From contig NZ_GG666056.1 of assembly GCF_000156575.1 (NCBI RefSeq), forward strand, positions 2,118 to 66,117: DNA of 64,000 nt, given 5' to 3'. Below are positions 41,582 to 51,551 of this stretch, in pieces; positions within the stretch are counted from its first letter, which is position 1; each line of letters opens with the position of its first letter. A program made the translations under genes and the position numbers. Under the pieces are notes generated by a model. The model saw only the letters and a list, made by a program, of their open reading frames with translations, did not search any database and had not been told where the DNA came from. Source of the stretch: Anaerococcus lactolyticus ATCC 51172. Lineage in GTDB: Bacteria > Bacillota > Clostridia > Tissierellales > Peptoniphilaceae.

Positions 41582-44500
41582 ACTAGAAAGTATAGAGTTA
41601 AAGGGTTTTAAATCCTTTGCAGAAAAGACAAAAATAAAATTTGATAGCCAGATAACTGCTGTTGTTGGGCCTAATGGATCAGGTAAGTCTAATATTTCTG
41701 ATGCCGTAAGATGGGTTCTCGGCGAGCAATCAATAAAGAGCTTGCGTGGTGCCAATATGAAGGATGTTATCTTTACTGGTGCCAAGAGCGCGATGAATAT
41801 AGCTGAAGTTAGCCTTAATTTTTCTAACGAAGATAAGAAACTTGATATTCCTTACGATAAGGTAGCTATTACCCGTAGGATTTATAGGTCTGGCGAAAAT
41901 GAATACAAGATTAATGATAAAAGAGTTAGGCTTAAGGATGTTAGGGAATTATTTTTAGATACAGGAGTTGGCAAGGAAGGCTATTCAATAATTGGCCAGG
42001 GTAGGATTGATGAGATAATCCTATCTTCTCCTAAGGATAGGAGGGCGATTTTTGAAGAAGCTTCTGGTATATCCAAGCACAAGTATAGGCGTGATGAGGC
42101 AGGAAAAAAGCTAGAATCTGTAAACAATGACCTTGACCTAATTGAAAAGGAATTAGAATATAAGGAAAAAGACTACAAGCTCTTAAAAACCTACAAAGAA
42201 AATTATCTAAAGCATAAGGACTTAACTAATGAAATAAATAGGAAGGCTTTTTTCTACCTTAAAAATAAGTCCTATGATTTAATTAAAAAAAGAGATAATC
42301 TAAAGATTGAGCTTGGGGACCTAGACGAAAAAATTACTAGCTTGGAGTCCCAAAACACAGTAATAAAAGAAAAGCTCAGTCCTTTTAGAAAAGACTACGA
42401 CTTAGATAAGCAAAGACTAGAAAAATTACTTGCTAGCCTTTCTTCCTACGAAAAAAATATAGAAAAAGCTATTTCAAGTTTGAAATTAAATGATCAAAAG
42501 CTAGACTATGACCAAAAAGATAGGGAAAGGATTAGTGAAATCCTTGAAAATCTTGAAAGTAATTTTATAAAAGCTGGAAATGATTTAGAAGAAAAGCAAA
42601 ATAACCTCCTTAGCTTAGGACAAACAATTTCTGAAATTGAAAAAGAATTAGCAGTTAAAAAAGAGGCGAGGATAAGGCTTGAAGAAGAGATCAAGATTTT
42701 AAATGAAGAAATATCTCAGCAAGAAAATGCTTATGAGGCAATAAAAACTCAAATTTTAGACTACCAAGTCTTTGAAAAGTCCAAGGCTATTATTGATGAA
42801 AAAAGGAAAAAAGATCTAGAAGAGAAAAGATTAAAAATAGCAAGGCTTGATGCAGAAATAAAAGAATTAAATACTGAGTTTGAAAAGTCAAAGGCAAGCG
42901 AAGAGGCCTTATCTAGTGAGATTTTAGAAGAAGAGGACAATATAAGAAAGCTTGCTGGTGCTATAAATTTAGATACTGAAGAAATCAACAAGTTGGCAGC
43001 GAGTCTTAATAATTTAAAACTTGACCTTAAGTCCTTGCTTTCAGATTATAAAATTGAAAAAAATCTCTTGGAAAATAACCAGGGCTATTTTTATCCAGTC
43101 CAAGATTTCCTAAAAAAAACTAAGATAAATGGGCTTGCTGGGTTTTATTTAGACACCCTAGCCAACTTGATTTCGGTAAAGACTGGATATGAGGAAATAA
43201 TCGATAACCTAATCGGAGCTGGTCTACAAAACATAGTCACAAGGAGCAAGGAAGACACTAGGGAATTAATAAATTTTGTCAATAGGGAAAAACTTGGCAG
43301 GTTAACATTCCTACCGATTGATTCTATAAATTCAGCTGTGAAGGAAAAACCAAGTGAGCCGGAAGTTATAGCCATGGCCTATGAACTTGTATCTTATGAT
43401 GAGAAGCTTAAGGGTATTGTTGGTCACTTCCTAGGATCAACTGTAGTTGTTAAGGATATAGATGCAGCCATTTCCCTATCAAAAAAAATAAAGGGTTATA
43501 GGATTATAAGCTTAAACCTTGATATTATTAATACTTGGGGGTCTATGGTTGCAGGAACCAATAAAAATAAACGCTCTACAACCAACCTCCTTAATAGGAA
43601 GAAAAAATTAGTTGACCTTGAAAATTCAATTAAAAACCTAAATCAAAAACAAGGTTCTCTTGAAGTAAAAATTTCAGAAGTAAATCTTGACTTAGAAAAA
43701 AAGAAAGCTTCACTCATAGCTTTGAGAGATACTTACGAAAAAAAATCAGAAGTCAAGAAAGACCTTGTTAATAGTCTGGAAAGACTTAAGTTAAAAATTG
43801 AATCCCTAAGCCAGCAGAGAATTGATTTAAATGGTGGTGATGTCGACTATGAAGATAGGGAAAGTAGTGTTGATATTGATAAGCTAAAGGCAGAAGAAGA
43901 GGAACTTATAAAAATTCTAGGCCAAAAAAATAAAGACTTAGATGAAAAAACCGAAGCCTTTAATCTTTTGAAAGAAGAGCTAATCACCCTTACAAATAAA
44001 ATGGAAATATCCTTGAGAGATAAGAGCCTCGAGGAAAATAGCTTGGCTAATATCAAAAATTCTTTGGAAGATATAAGGTCTAATAAAAAAATCCAAGAAA
44101 AACTTTTGGCAAATCTTGAAAACGACCTTGACCTATCCAAGCAAAAGGCAGAAGAGCTAAATAAATCAATAGCCTTGTACCAAGAAGAAACTCAAAATTT
44201 AAGGTTGGTTATTGATGAACTTAAGGAAAGTCTTAAAAAAAGAGAAGGCGAAAATATAAAACTCATTGAGGAAAATCAGAAGTTTGAAGATGAACTTAAA
44301 AATCTTGACATCGAGAGGGTAAAACTATCTTATAAACTTGATAACGCCAACGAAACTTATAAAAATCTCGAAGATGAAGTAGGGCCATATATAACTATGA
44401 GCCTTGACGATTTAAAAGAAAAATTTAAGGAAGAAGAAAAAATAAGTCCTACAAAATCTGACTTGATTAATATCCAGAAAAAGATAAATGAAGTTGGATT

Positions 44501-45089
44501 TTTCACAGAAACAGCTGTTGAAGACTTTGATACAGTAGATAAGGAAGTCAATTTTATAAAAGAACAAGTTTCTGATCTTAAAAATTCAAAAGCAGATATA
44601 GAAAAGATGATAGTAAGGCTTGAAAAAGAAATGAAGGATGAGTTTTCTAGAAATTTTGCTGTAATTAATAAGAATTTCACCAAAATTTTCAAAATTCTCT
44701 TTATGGGTGGGGACGCAAGGCTAATCCTTGATAGCGAAGACTTCCTCACTGCAGGTGTTGAAATCGAAGCAAAGCCACCAAGCAAGTCCTTAAAGTCAAT
44801 CTCACTTTTATCCGGTGGGGAAAAGGCCCTTACAGCTGTGGCTCTTCTCTTTGCGATTTTTGAGCAAAACCCTGCACCATTTTCAATCTTAGATGAGATA
44901 GATGCTGCCCTTGATGAAGCAAACATCAAAAGATATATAGAATACCTAAAGGGGCTATCTGATAATACCCAATTTATCATGATTACTCACAGGCAAACTA
45001 CTATGCAACTAGCAGAAAAAATTCATGGTGTAACTATAGACGACGAAGGTATGTCGAAACTATATTCCATTGGCTTTGTTGAGAATTGA
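41577..45089 (+). CDS. smc: Chromosome segregation SMC protein, apparent ATT start
   Basis: 1170 residues, normal SMC length. The frame opens only after TAA 41574-41576, and its first codon, ATT 41577, aligns with the usual initiator of RLESIELKGFKSFAEKT. No ATG, GTG or TTG occurs before Walker A (VVGPNGSGKSNISD, about 30-43); the first candidate, a TTG near 41730, would delete it. GGTGGTG (41564-41570) lies 6 bases before ATT. Long coiled coils flank a hinge (GLAGFYLDTLANLIS, about 465-600). The C-terminus has LLSGGEKALTAVALLFAIF (signature) and FSILDEIDAALDEAN (Walker B). It overlaps the radical SAM stop by 5 bases. Confidence 0.93.
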   Translation: MRLESIELKGFKSFAEKTKIKFDSQITAVVGPNGSGKSNISDAVRWVLGEQSIKSLRGANMKDVIFTGAKSAMNIAEVSLNFSNEDKKLDIPYDKVAITRRIYRSGENEYKINDKRVRLKDVRELFLDTGVGKEGYSIIGQGRIDEIILSSPKDRRAIFEEASGISKHKYRRDEAGKKLESVNNDLDLIEKELEYKEKDYKLLKTYKENYLKHKDLTNEINRKAFFYLKNKSYDLIKKRDNLKIELGDLDEKITSLESQNTVIKEKLSPFRKDYDLDKQRLEKLLASLSSYEKNIEKAISSLKLNDQKLDYDQKDRERISEILENLESNFIKAGNDLEEKQNNLLSLGQTISEIEKELAVKKEARIRLEEEIKILNEEISQQENAYEAIKTQILDYQVFEKSKAIIDEKRKKDLEEKRLKIARLDAEIKELNTEFEKSKASEEALSSEILEEEDNIRKLAGAINLDTEEINKLAASLNNLKLDLKSLLSDYKIEKNLLENNQGYFYPVQDFLKKTKINGLAGFYLDTLANLISVKTGYEEIIDNLIGAGLQNIVTRSKEDTRELINFVNREKLGRLTFLPIDSINSAVKEKPSEPEVIAMAYELVSYDEKLKGIVGHFLGSTVVVKDIDAAISLSKKIKGYRIISLNLDIINTWGSMVAGTNKNKRSTTNLLNRKKKLVDLENSIKNLNQKQGSLEVKISEVNLDLEKKKASLIALRDTYEKKSEVKKDLVNSLERLKLKIESLSQQRIDLNGGDVDYEDRESSVDIDKLKAEEEELIKILGQKNKDLDEKTEAFNLLKEELITLTNKMEISLRDKSLEENSLANIKNSLEDIRSNKKIQEKLLANLENDLDLSKQKAEELNKSIALYQEETQNLRLVIDELKESLKKREGENIKLIEENQKFEDELKNLDIERVKLSYKLDNANETYKNLEDEVGPYITMSLDDLKEKFKEEEKISPTKSDLINIQKKINEVGFFTETAVEDFDTVDKEVNFIKEQVSDLKNSKADIEKMIVRLEKEMKDEFSRNFAVINKNFTKIFKILFMGGDARLILDSEDFLTAGVEIEAKPPSKSLKSISLLSGGEKALTAVALLFAIFEQNPAPFSILDEIDAALDEANIKRYIEYLKGLSDNTQFIMITHRQTTMQLAEKIHGVTIDDEGMSKLYSIGFVEN

Positions 45090-45174
45090 ATAAAAGCCTA
45101 AAACTAGTAAAATATTTACAAAAGATAAATTAAATTGCAGAAAAATTCTCGGCATCTTGCCCAAAGGAGGAAGT

Positions 45175-45660
45175 ATGGCAATTAGAAATATAAGAATAGA
45201 TGGAGATCCGATTTTAAGAAAGATTTCCAGACCAGTAGAAGATGTTACAGACAGGATTAGAATCCTTTTAGATGATATGGCAGAGACTATGTATGCCGCT
45301 GATGGTGTTGGTCTTGCTGCCCCACAAGTAGGAAACCTTAGAAGGGTTATAGTTGTAGACCCTAGAGATGGGGAAGATAGCCTAGTTAAGCTTGTAAATC
45401 CAGAAATTTTAGAAATGGACGGAGAGCAAATAGGTGTCGAAGGTTGTTTATCTATACCTGACTTTAATGCGACAGTCAAAAGGCCTGAGCATGTTAAGGT
45501 CAAATATTTGGATGAAAATGGGGAAGAAAAAATCTGGGATGCCCATGGTTTTCCAGCAGTCATTTTGTGCCATGAAATAGACCACCTCAACGGTATTTTA
45601 TTTAAGGATAAGTATATCGAAGAGTACAAACCAGAAGAAATGGTAGAAAACAATGATTAA
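45175..45660 (+). CDS. def: Peptide deformylase
   Basis: 161 residues. It removes the N-formyl group from new proteins. Motif 1 GVGLAAPQVG, motif 2 EGCLSIP (Cys metal ligand) and motif 3 CHEIDHLNG (HExxH) are all present. ATG 45175 is chosen because AAAGGAGG (45162-45169) lies 5 bases upstream; an ATG at 45157 has none. It starts the def-fmt-rsmB-rlmN-stp-prkC-rsgA-rpe run; priA, often before def, is absent. Confidence 0.96.
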   Translation: MAIRNIRIDGDPILRKISRPVEDVTDRIRILLDDMAETMYAADGVGLAAPQVGNLRRVIVVDPRDGEDSLVKLVNPEILEMDGEQIGVEGCLSIPDFNATVKRPEHVKVKYLDENGEEKIWDAHGFPAVILCHEIDHLNGILFKDKYIEEYKPEEMVENND

Positions 45661-46588
45661 TATATGTTTTATGGGTAATCCAAAGTTTGCTTTGCAGACT
45701 TTGGATATTCTTTATAGAGATGAAAATATAAATTTAAAGTTAGTTGTATCAGGCAAAGACAAGAAAAGGTCAAGAAATAAATTTAGCCCAACCCCTGTAA
45801 AAAAATATGCAGAAGATAATGGGATTAGGGTAGAAACTCCAGATTCTGTAAACACTGAGGAATTTCTAGACCTTCTTAAAGACTTAGAAATCGACTATAT
45901 AGTTGTAGTAGCCTTTGGTCAACTCATCAAGAAGATCATCCTAGATGGGTTCAAGGATAGGATAATAAACTTACATCCATCCCTACTTCCACTCTACAGG
46001 GGAGCAAGTCCTATGCAATTTACCCTCCTAAATGGGGATAAAAAAACAGCTGCAACTGTTATGTTAATAGAAAAAGGTATGGACTCTGGCGACATCTTAA
46101 TTCAAAGAGAAATGGATGTTGACCCAAGCGATGATTATTTTGACCTAGAAGACAAACTTGGAAAAATCGGAGCTGAAGCCATTAGAGATGCCATTTTAAA
46201 TTTTGACGAAGTTTATGAAAATAGGCTAGATCAGGATGACGAAAAGGCAACTTACTGTACAAAAATCGACAAAGAAATGGGAAAAATTGATTGGAATAAA
46301 TCAAGCAGGGAAATTCTAGATCAGATAAGAGCCCTAGTAGGTTTTCCTGTAGCATATTTTGATTATAAGGGCGAAAATGTTAAGGTTCACAAGGCAAGTC
46401 TAGCTGATAAAAAAGGCCAAGCTGGAGAAATATTAGCGGCCAACAAAAAGGATAAACTTATCATTGGGACATCTGATGGCTCAATAAGGATTGAAAAGAT
46501 CCAATTTCCAGGCAAAAAAGCTATGGACACCACATCCTTCCTTTTGGGAAATGATGTAGAAGTAGGATTTGTTTTAGAAAATGAATGA
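45653..46588 (+). CDS. fmt: Methionyl-tRNA formyltransferase
   Basis: 311 residues. It formylates initiator Met-tRNA. MGNPKFALQTLD at the N-terminus, NLHPSLLPLYRGASPMQF with the catalytic Asn/His, and EKGMDSGDI are diagnostic; a C-terminal beta-barrel for tRNA binding follows. It overlaps def by 8 bases and rsmB by 8 bases. Confidence 0.96.
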   Translation: MINICFMGNPKFALQTLDILYRDENINLKLVVSGKDKKRSRNKFSPTPVKKYAEDNGIRVETPDSVNTEEFLDLLKDLEIDYIVVVAFGQLIKKIILDGFKDRIINLHPSLLPLYRGASPMQFTLLNGDKKTAATVMLIEKGMDSGDILIQREMDVDPSDDYFDLEDKLGKIGAEAIRDAILNFDEVYENRLDQDDEKATYCTKIDKEMGKIDWNKSSREILDQIRALVGFPVAYFDYKGENVKVHKASLADKKGQAGEILAANKKDKLIIGTSDGSIRIEKIQFPGKKAMDTTSFLLGNDVEVGFVLENE

Positions 46589-47867
46589 TCTTGCTATAAT
46601 TTTTAATATCCTAAGAAGAGTTATCTATGAAGATGAAAAGTCTTCTGACATGATAAATTCTTATGCAGCAAAGGCAAGCAACCTATCTTTGATAACCAAA
46701 ACAGTCTATGGAGTTTTGGAAAATAAAATTTATATTGACTACATGATTAGGAAGTTATCTGATGTTAGGCTTAAAAAAATTCACAAACACGTTCTTTTGA
46801 TTCTTGAAATAGGAATCTATAATATCCATTTTTTGGAAACCAAGGACTATGCCACAGTTGACAAATTAGTCGACCTTACTAAGGAAAAAAATAAGAGGTC
46901 AACAGGTTTTGTAAATGCAATCCTAAGGAGTTTTATCAGAGATGAAAAGGAGATAGCAAAAATTTACGAAACTGATGACATAAAGAGCCTTTCAATTAGG
47001 TACTCCTTTCCAGAAGAAATTACCAAATATATCTATGATTTTTATGGAATGGATTATACCAAGGCATATCTGAGGGATGCAGGTAGGATAAGAGATTTAG
47101 CTATTAGGGTAAATACACTAAAGATAAGTAGAGAAGACTTAAAAAAATTACTTATTAAGGCCGGATTTGAAATAGAAGACGGAAAGATTTCCCCAAATAG
47201 TTTGCTAGTAAAAAATCCAGCTGGCCTTGCAAGCTGTGAGGCTTTTAAGGATGGACTTTTTACCATCCAACAAGAAGCTTCTATGAAGGTTGTTGAGGTT
47301 TTAAATCCTAAGGAAAATTCTAAAATCTTAGACCTTTGTGCCGCACCAGGGACAAAGACAACTTACCTGGCAGAATTTACCAAAAATACAGGCAAAATAA
47401 TTGCCAATGATATTTCTAAAGCAAAAAATAAGCTGATTTTAGAAAACATCCAAAGACTTGCTCTTGAAAATATAAGTCTTACAAACTATGATGCATCAAC
47501 ATTTGTCAGTGCTTTCGAAAATGAATTTGACTTTTGTTTGGTCGATGCACCTTGTTCTGGGCTCGGAGTAGTGGGAAGAAAACCAGAAATACGATATAAT
47601 AGAAATAAGGAAACGATTGTAAGGCTTGCAGACCTTCAAAAAGATATTCTAGTAAATGCTATAAAGTACGTAAAAAAAGGTGGATATCTTGTGTATTCTA
47701 CTTGCACCCTTGGTCCTTTGGAAAATAGAAATAATTTTAAATTTTTAATGGATAACAAGGATTTGGAATTAATTCAAATTGATGGCCAAGATTTTATAGA
47801 ATACAAGAGTTTTGAAGCCAACACTGATGGGTTTTTCATCAGTAAATTTAGGAAAATAAATGATTAA
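46581..47867 (+). CDS. rsmB: 16S rRNA (cytosine-C5)-methyltransferase RsmB
   Basis: 428 residues. An N-terminal NusB-like helical domain (ILEIGIYNIHFLE) precedes the SAM domain with LDLCAAPGTKTTYLAE, DAPCSGLGVVGRKPEIR (motif IV Cys) and YSTCTLGPLENRNN (motif VI catalytic Cys). It methylates C967 in E. coli numbering. Confidence 0.94.
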   Translation: MNDLAIIFNILRRVIYEDEKSSDMINSYAAKASNLSLITKTVYGVLENKIYIDYMIRKLSDVRLKKIHKHVLLILEIGIYNIHFLETKDYATVDKLVDLTKEKNKRSTGFVNAILRSFIRDEKEIAKIYETDDIKSLSIRYSFPEEITKYIYDFYGMDYTKAYLRDAGRIRDLAIRVNTLKISREDLKKLLIKAGFEIEDGKISPNSLLVKNPAGLASCEAFKDGLFTIQQEASMKVVEVLNPKENSKILDLCAAPGTKTTYLAEFTKNTGKIIANDISKAKNKLILENIQRLALENISLTNYDASTFVSAFENEFDFCLVDAPCSGLGVVGRKPEIRYNRNKETIVRLADLQKDILVNAIKYVKKGGYLVYSTCTLGPLENRNNFKFLMDNKDLELIQIDGQDFIEYKSFEANTDGFFISKFRKIND

Positions 47868-48882
47868 TATAAACGATAAGACAATTTATGAAATTGAAAA
47901 CTTATTTAAGGAAAGGTCCTACCAAAAATTTAGGGCCAAACAAGTTTTTAGGGCTATCCATGTCAATAGGCTAAATGATTTTGATGAAATGACAGACCTA
48001 CCACTTAAGATGCGAGAAGACCTAAAGGCTGATTTTAAGTTTGAGAGGATAAAAGTTCTTAAGACTTTTGAATCAAAAATAGATTCAACCAAGAAATATC
48101 TTTTGGAGCTTCCAGATAAAAATATAGTTGAAGCTGTATATATGGATTATAAGGATAGGTCCACAATTTGCATTTCAAGCCAGGTTGGGTGTAGGATGGG
48201 CTGTAGTTTTTGTGCATCAACCAAAAATGGACTCGTAAGAAATATGACTGCTTCAGAATTGATTGAGGAAGTATATCTCCTAGAAAGGCTCAATGGCCCG
48301 ATTTCAAATATCGTTATTATGGGTATCGGCGAGCCACTAGATAATTTTGATCATATAAAAAAATTTATCGAAATAATAACAGACCCCAGTGGTAGAAATT
48401 TATCTCACAGGTCTATAACCCTTTCAACATCAGGTCTATCGCCAAGGATTAAAGACTTGGCAGATACAGGTCTTGACGTTAATTTGGCCTTGAGTCTTCA
48501 CTATGCAGACGATAAAAAAAGAGCTGTCTATATGCCGGTTGCCAAAAAATATTCGATTAAGGATTTAATCGATGCTACAGACTATTATTTTGACAAGACT
48601 GGGCGTAGGGTTTCTTTTGAATATGTTGTGATAGATGGGGTTAATAACCTTACTGAAGATGTGGAAAACCTCCGCGACCTGCTTTTTGGTAAAAATGTCC
48701 ACATAAATCTGATTCCTCTTAATCCAATAGAGGAATTTAATCATAAAAAACCAGGAGCGAGAGTTCTTGAAGACTTTAAGCAAAGACTTATAAAAAGAGG
48801 ACTAAATGCAACCATCAGAAGGTCCATGGGAATAGATATAGATGCCTCATGTGGCCAATTAAGAAATAATTATGCGAGGTAA
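47860..48882 (+). CDS. rlmN: 23S rRNA/tRNA adenine-C2 methyltransferase RlmN
   Basis: 340 residues. This radical SAM enzyme methylates A2503 of 23S rRNA. The cluster motif is CRMGCSFCAST (near residue 112), followed by GIGEPLDNFD and LSLHYADD. The C-terminal mechanism Cys is in SCGQLRNNY. It overlaps rsmB by 8 bases. Confidence 0.95.
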   Translation: MININDKTIYEIENLFKERSYQKFRAKQVFRAIHVNRLNDFDEMTDLPLKMREDLKADFKFERIKVLKTFESKIDSTKKYLLELPDKNIVEAVYMDYKDRSTICISSQVGCRMGCSFCASTKNGLVRNMTASELIEEVYLLERLNGPISNIVIMGIGEPLDNFDHIKKFIEIITDPSGRNLSHRSITLSTSGLSPRIKDLADTGLDVNLALSLHYADDKKRAVYMPVAKKYSIKDLIDATDYYFDKTGRRVSFEYVVIDGVNNLTEDVENLRDLLFGKNVHINLIPLNPIEEFNHKKPGARVLEDFKQRLIKRGLNATIRRSMGIDIDASCGQLRNNYAR

Positions 48883-48884
48883 GC

Positions 48885-49610
48885 ATGAAATTTAGTACGA
48901 TTACAAATATAGGCAAGATTAGGAATGAAAATGAAGATTCATTTTCTAATATCAGCCTAGGAGACTTGGATTTTTTCATTGTAGCTGATGGCATGGGCGG
49001 GCACAGCAAGGGCGAACTTGCTAGTAAGCTTGCTGCCAAGCTTTTTATAAAATATATAAAAGAAGCTGACATTGCTAGCTACAATTCTTATATAAAACTT
49101 TTGGAAGAAGCAATATTCTATGCCAACGAAGAAATATATAAATTATCGCTAGAGGATGGAAATATTAGGATGGGTACAACTGTAGTCTGCCTTTGCATAG
49201 ACTACAAAAATAAAACCTACTACCTAAGCCACCTTGGAGACTCTAGAGCATATATTTATAGAAACGAGACCTTAAGTCAACTTACTAGGGACCACTCCTT
49301 AGTGAATGATTTGTTGGATAGTGGGTCTCTTACAGAAGATGAGGCAGCAAATTTTATTAATAAGTCTGCCATAACTAGGGCTGTAGGCACTGAAGAAAAA
49401 GTTGTTGCTGATAGTAAATCCCTTCCAATGGAAGATGGTGACATTATACTAATGGTGACTGATGGGCTTACAAATGAACTGACAGATGAAAAGATAAGAC
49501 AGATAGTAAAAGCTAATAAGGATCCATACCAGATCTCATCTAAGCTTATAGAAGAAGCTATAGACCATGGTGGTAGGGATAATATTACTGTTACAACAAT
49601 CTTACTATAA
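48885..49610 (+). CDS. stp: PP2C-type Ser/Thr protein phosphatase (Stp/PrpC)
   Basis: 241 residues. It reverses phosphorylation by the PASTA kinase encoded next. Motifs are IRNENEDSF (metal Asp/Glu), VADGMGGHSKGE, MGTTVV, HLGDSRAYI, TRDHSLV, ITRAVGTE and MVTDGLTNEL, the full PP2C set. It is the first gene of the phospho-signalling pair. Confidence 0.95.
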   Translation: MKFSTITNIGKIRNENEDSFSNISLGDLDFFIVADGMGGHSKGELASKLAAKLFIKYIKEADIASYNSYIKLLEEAIFYANEEIYKLSLEDGNIRMGTTVVCLCIDYKNKTYYLSHLGDSRAYIYRNETLSQLTRDHSLVNDLLDSGSLTEDEAANFINKSAITRAVGTEEKVVADSKSLPMEDGDIILMVTDGLTNELTDEKIRQIVKANKDPYQISSKLIEEAIDHGGRDNITVTTILL

Positions 49611-49619
49611 GAGGCTATT

Positions 49620-51551
49620 ATGGATAAAATAATATTAGATGGTAGATATGAAATTATAAAAGAAATAGGCGTAGGAGGCATGGCCAAGGTTTACAAGGCC
49701 AAAGATAAACTTCTTGGTAGGTTTGTTGCCATAAAAATTTTAAAAGAGCAATACGCAGAAGACGAAGAATTTTCAAAGAAATTTAATAATGAGGCCCAAT
49801 CGGCCGCAAGACTTTCCCATATCAATATTGTAAATGTTTATGATATAGGTAAGGATATGCTAAATGGCAAGCTCATTCAATACATTGTAATGGAATATGT
49901 GGAGGGTGAGACTCTCAAAGATTTAATTAATCGAGAAAAGGTTCTTGAAAATCATGATATTATTGATTATTCAACTCAAATTGCCCAAGCCCTCAAGAGC
50001 GCCCATGATTCAGGTATTGTCCATAGGGATATCAAGCCACAAAATATTTTAATCGACAAGTATGGTTTGTGTAAGGTGACAGACTTTGGTATAGCGAGAG
50101 TTTCTTCAAATGCTACTATTACCTATACCAGTTCGATTTTAGGGACAGTTCATTATATTTCTCCTGAGCAAGCCAAGGGCAAGATTGTAGATTTGAAATC
50201 TGACCTTTATTCTTTGGGAGCTGTCATGTATGAAATGGCTACTGGTAGGGTGCCTTTTGATGCGGATAATTCTGTGGGAATTGCAGTTATGCATATCCAA
50301 GATGATCCAATCCCACCTAGGGAAATAAATCCAAATCTTTCCAGACACTTAAATTACATAATTATGAAACTCCTAAAGAAGGACCCAACAGAGAGATTTC
50401 AAAATGCAAGTGAGTTAATAGAAGCTCTTGATGATGAATCTCTTGTTAAGGGCGAGGATAGTTATGAAGATACAGCAAGGATTCCTATTGTGGTTCCAAA
50501 AAAGGAAACTTATCCTGATCCGATTGAGGAAGAAAGAGAAGCTGTTTATGTGTCAACTGGAGAAGAAAAGAGCAAGAAAAAGAAAAAGAGAAATCCTATT
50601 AAGATTTGGCCTCTAGCTCTTCTTGCCTTTATTCTAGTGGTAGCTGTATATTTCTTTAGTTCAAGAATGAATAAGGAAGATCTAGAAGTACCAACAGTAG
50701 TAAATCTTACAGAAGAACAGGCAGTTAACCAACTCGAAAAACGTGGTTTTAGGGCAAATATTTCAAGGTATGCAGAAAGTGATGAATACGAAAAGGGCAA
50801 GGTCATGAGCCAAGACCCAGAGGCATCTATAAGGGCTAAGAAGGGCACTATAGTCAACCTTGTAATCTCATCAGGTAGGGAAATAAAAGTACCTGAGCTT
50901 AAAAATATGAACCTAAGTCAGGCCGAGGAAACCTTAAAAGACCTAGGACTTAAAGTCGGAACAACATCTACTGACTATTCAAATACAGTTGATAAAGATT
51001 TAGTTATTAGGCAAGAACCAGTAGCTGGCTCAACTGTACAATCTGGAACTGAAGTAAATCTTGTAATATCTGTTGGCAAGGAAGATACAACAGAAAATAT
51101 CAAGGTAGGCAACTACATTGGCATGGCTGAGCAAGATGCAATTGCAGCTGCAAGAAAAAACCATCTTAGAGTTAGAAATGTTGATTACCAACATTCATCA
51201 AATATTCAAAAGGGTTTGGTAATGAGCCAGTCCATAGGTGCTGAGACAGAAGTAGCAGAAAATTCTGCAATTGATTTTGTAATAAGTCTTGGCGAAGAAG
51301 AAAAAGCCAAGAGTCCAAATAGGGAAGTTGAAATTAGACTTAATGTCGCTAGCAACAAGGACAATTTCAATGTCAAAATTTATAAGGTAGACAGCAATGG
51401 CAATAGGGGCGATCTTTTATATAATGATTACCACACATCAAGTGATTTGAATTCTAATGGAGTCCTAGTCCTTAAGTTTATGGCAATGTCACAGACAAGT
51501 GTGGAAGTCCTAGTTGATGATGAATCCTACGGAGTATATCAAGTTAACTAA
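49620..51551 (+). CDS. prkC: PASTA-domain Ser/Thr protein kinase (Stk1/PrkC)
   Basis: 643 residues. The kinase domain (about 8-270) has the Gly loop IGVGGMAKVYKAKD, the ATP Lys in AIKILK, HRDIKPQNIL and DFGIAR. A Lys-rich linker and one helix (WPLALLAFILVVAVYFF, about 337-353) lead to three external PASTA repeats (about 355-555), which bind muropeptides in relatives. A last 75-residue beta-like domain, which I do not recognise, follows. It overlaps rsgA by one base. Confidence 0.95.
   Translation: MDKIILDGRYEIIKEIGVGGMAKVYKAKDKLLGRFVAIKILKEQYAEDEEFSKKFNNEAQSAARLSHINIVNVYDIGKDMLNGKLIQYIVMEYVEGETLKDLINREKVLENHDIIDYSTQIAQALKSAHDSGIVHRDIKPQNILIDKYGLCKVTDFGIARVSSNATITYTSSILGTVHYISPEQAKGKIVDLKSDLYSLGAVMYEMATGRVPFDADNSVGIAVMHIQDDPIPPREINPNLSRHLNYIIMKLLKKDPTERFQNASELIEALDDESLVKGEDSYEDTARIPIVVPKKETYPDPIEEEREAVYVSTGEEKSKKKKKRNPIKIWPLALLAFILVVAVYFFSSRMNKEDLEVPTVVNLTEEQAVNQLEKRGFRANISRYAESDEYEKGKVMSQDPEASIRAKKGTIVNLVISSGREIKVPELKNMNLSQAEETLKDLGLKVGTTSTDYSNTVDKDLVIRQEPVAGSTVQSGTEVNLVISVGKEDTTENIKVGNYIGMAEQDAIAAARKNHLRVRNVDYQHSSNIQKGLVMSQSIGAETEVAENSAIDFVISLGEEEKAKSPNREVEIRLNVASNKDNFNVKIYKVDSNGNRGDLLYNDYHTSSDLNSNGVLVLKFMAMSQTSVEVLVDDESYGVYQVN

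Noticed and set aside
44357-44980. Long minus-strand frame (207 codons) inside smc
   Set aside because: It lies antisense to conserved SMC coding sequence; its Ser/Phe/Ile-rich text is the mirror of Lys/Glu-rich coiled-coil codons. No ribosome site.
45060-45653. Minus-strand frame (197 codons) across def
   Set aside because: Shadow of the peptide deformylase gene, whose motifs are all intact on the plus strand.
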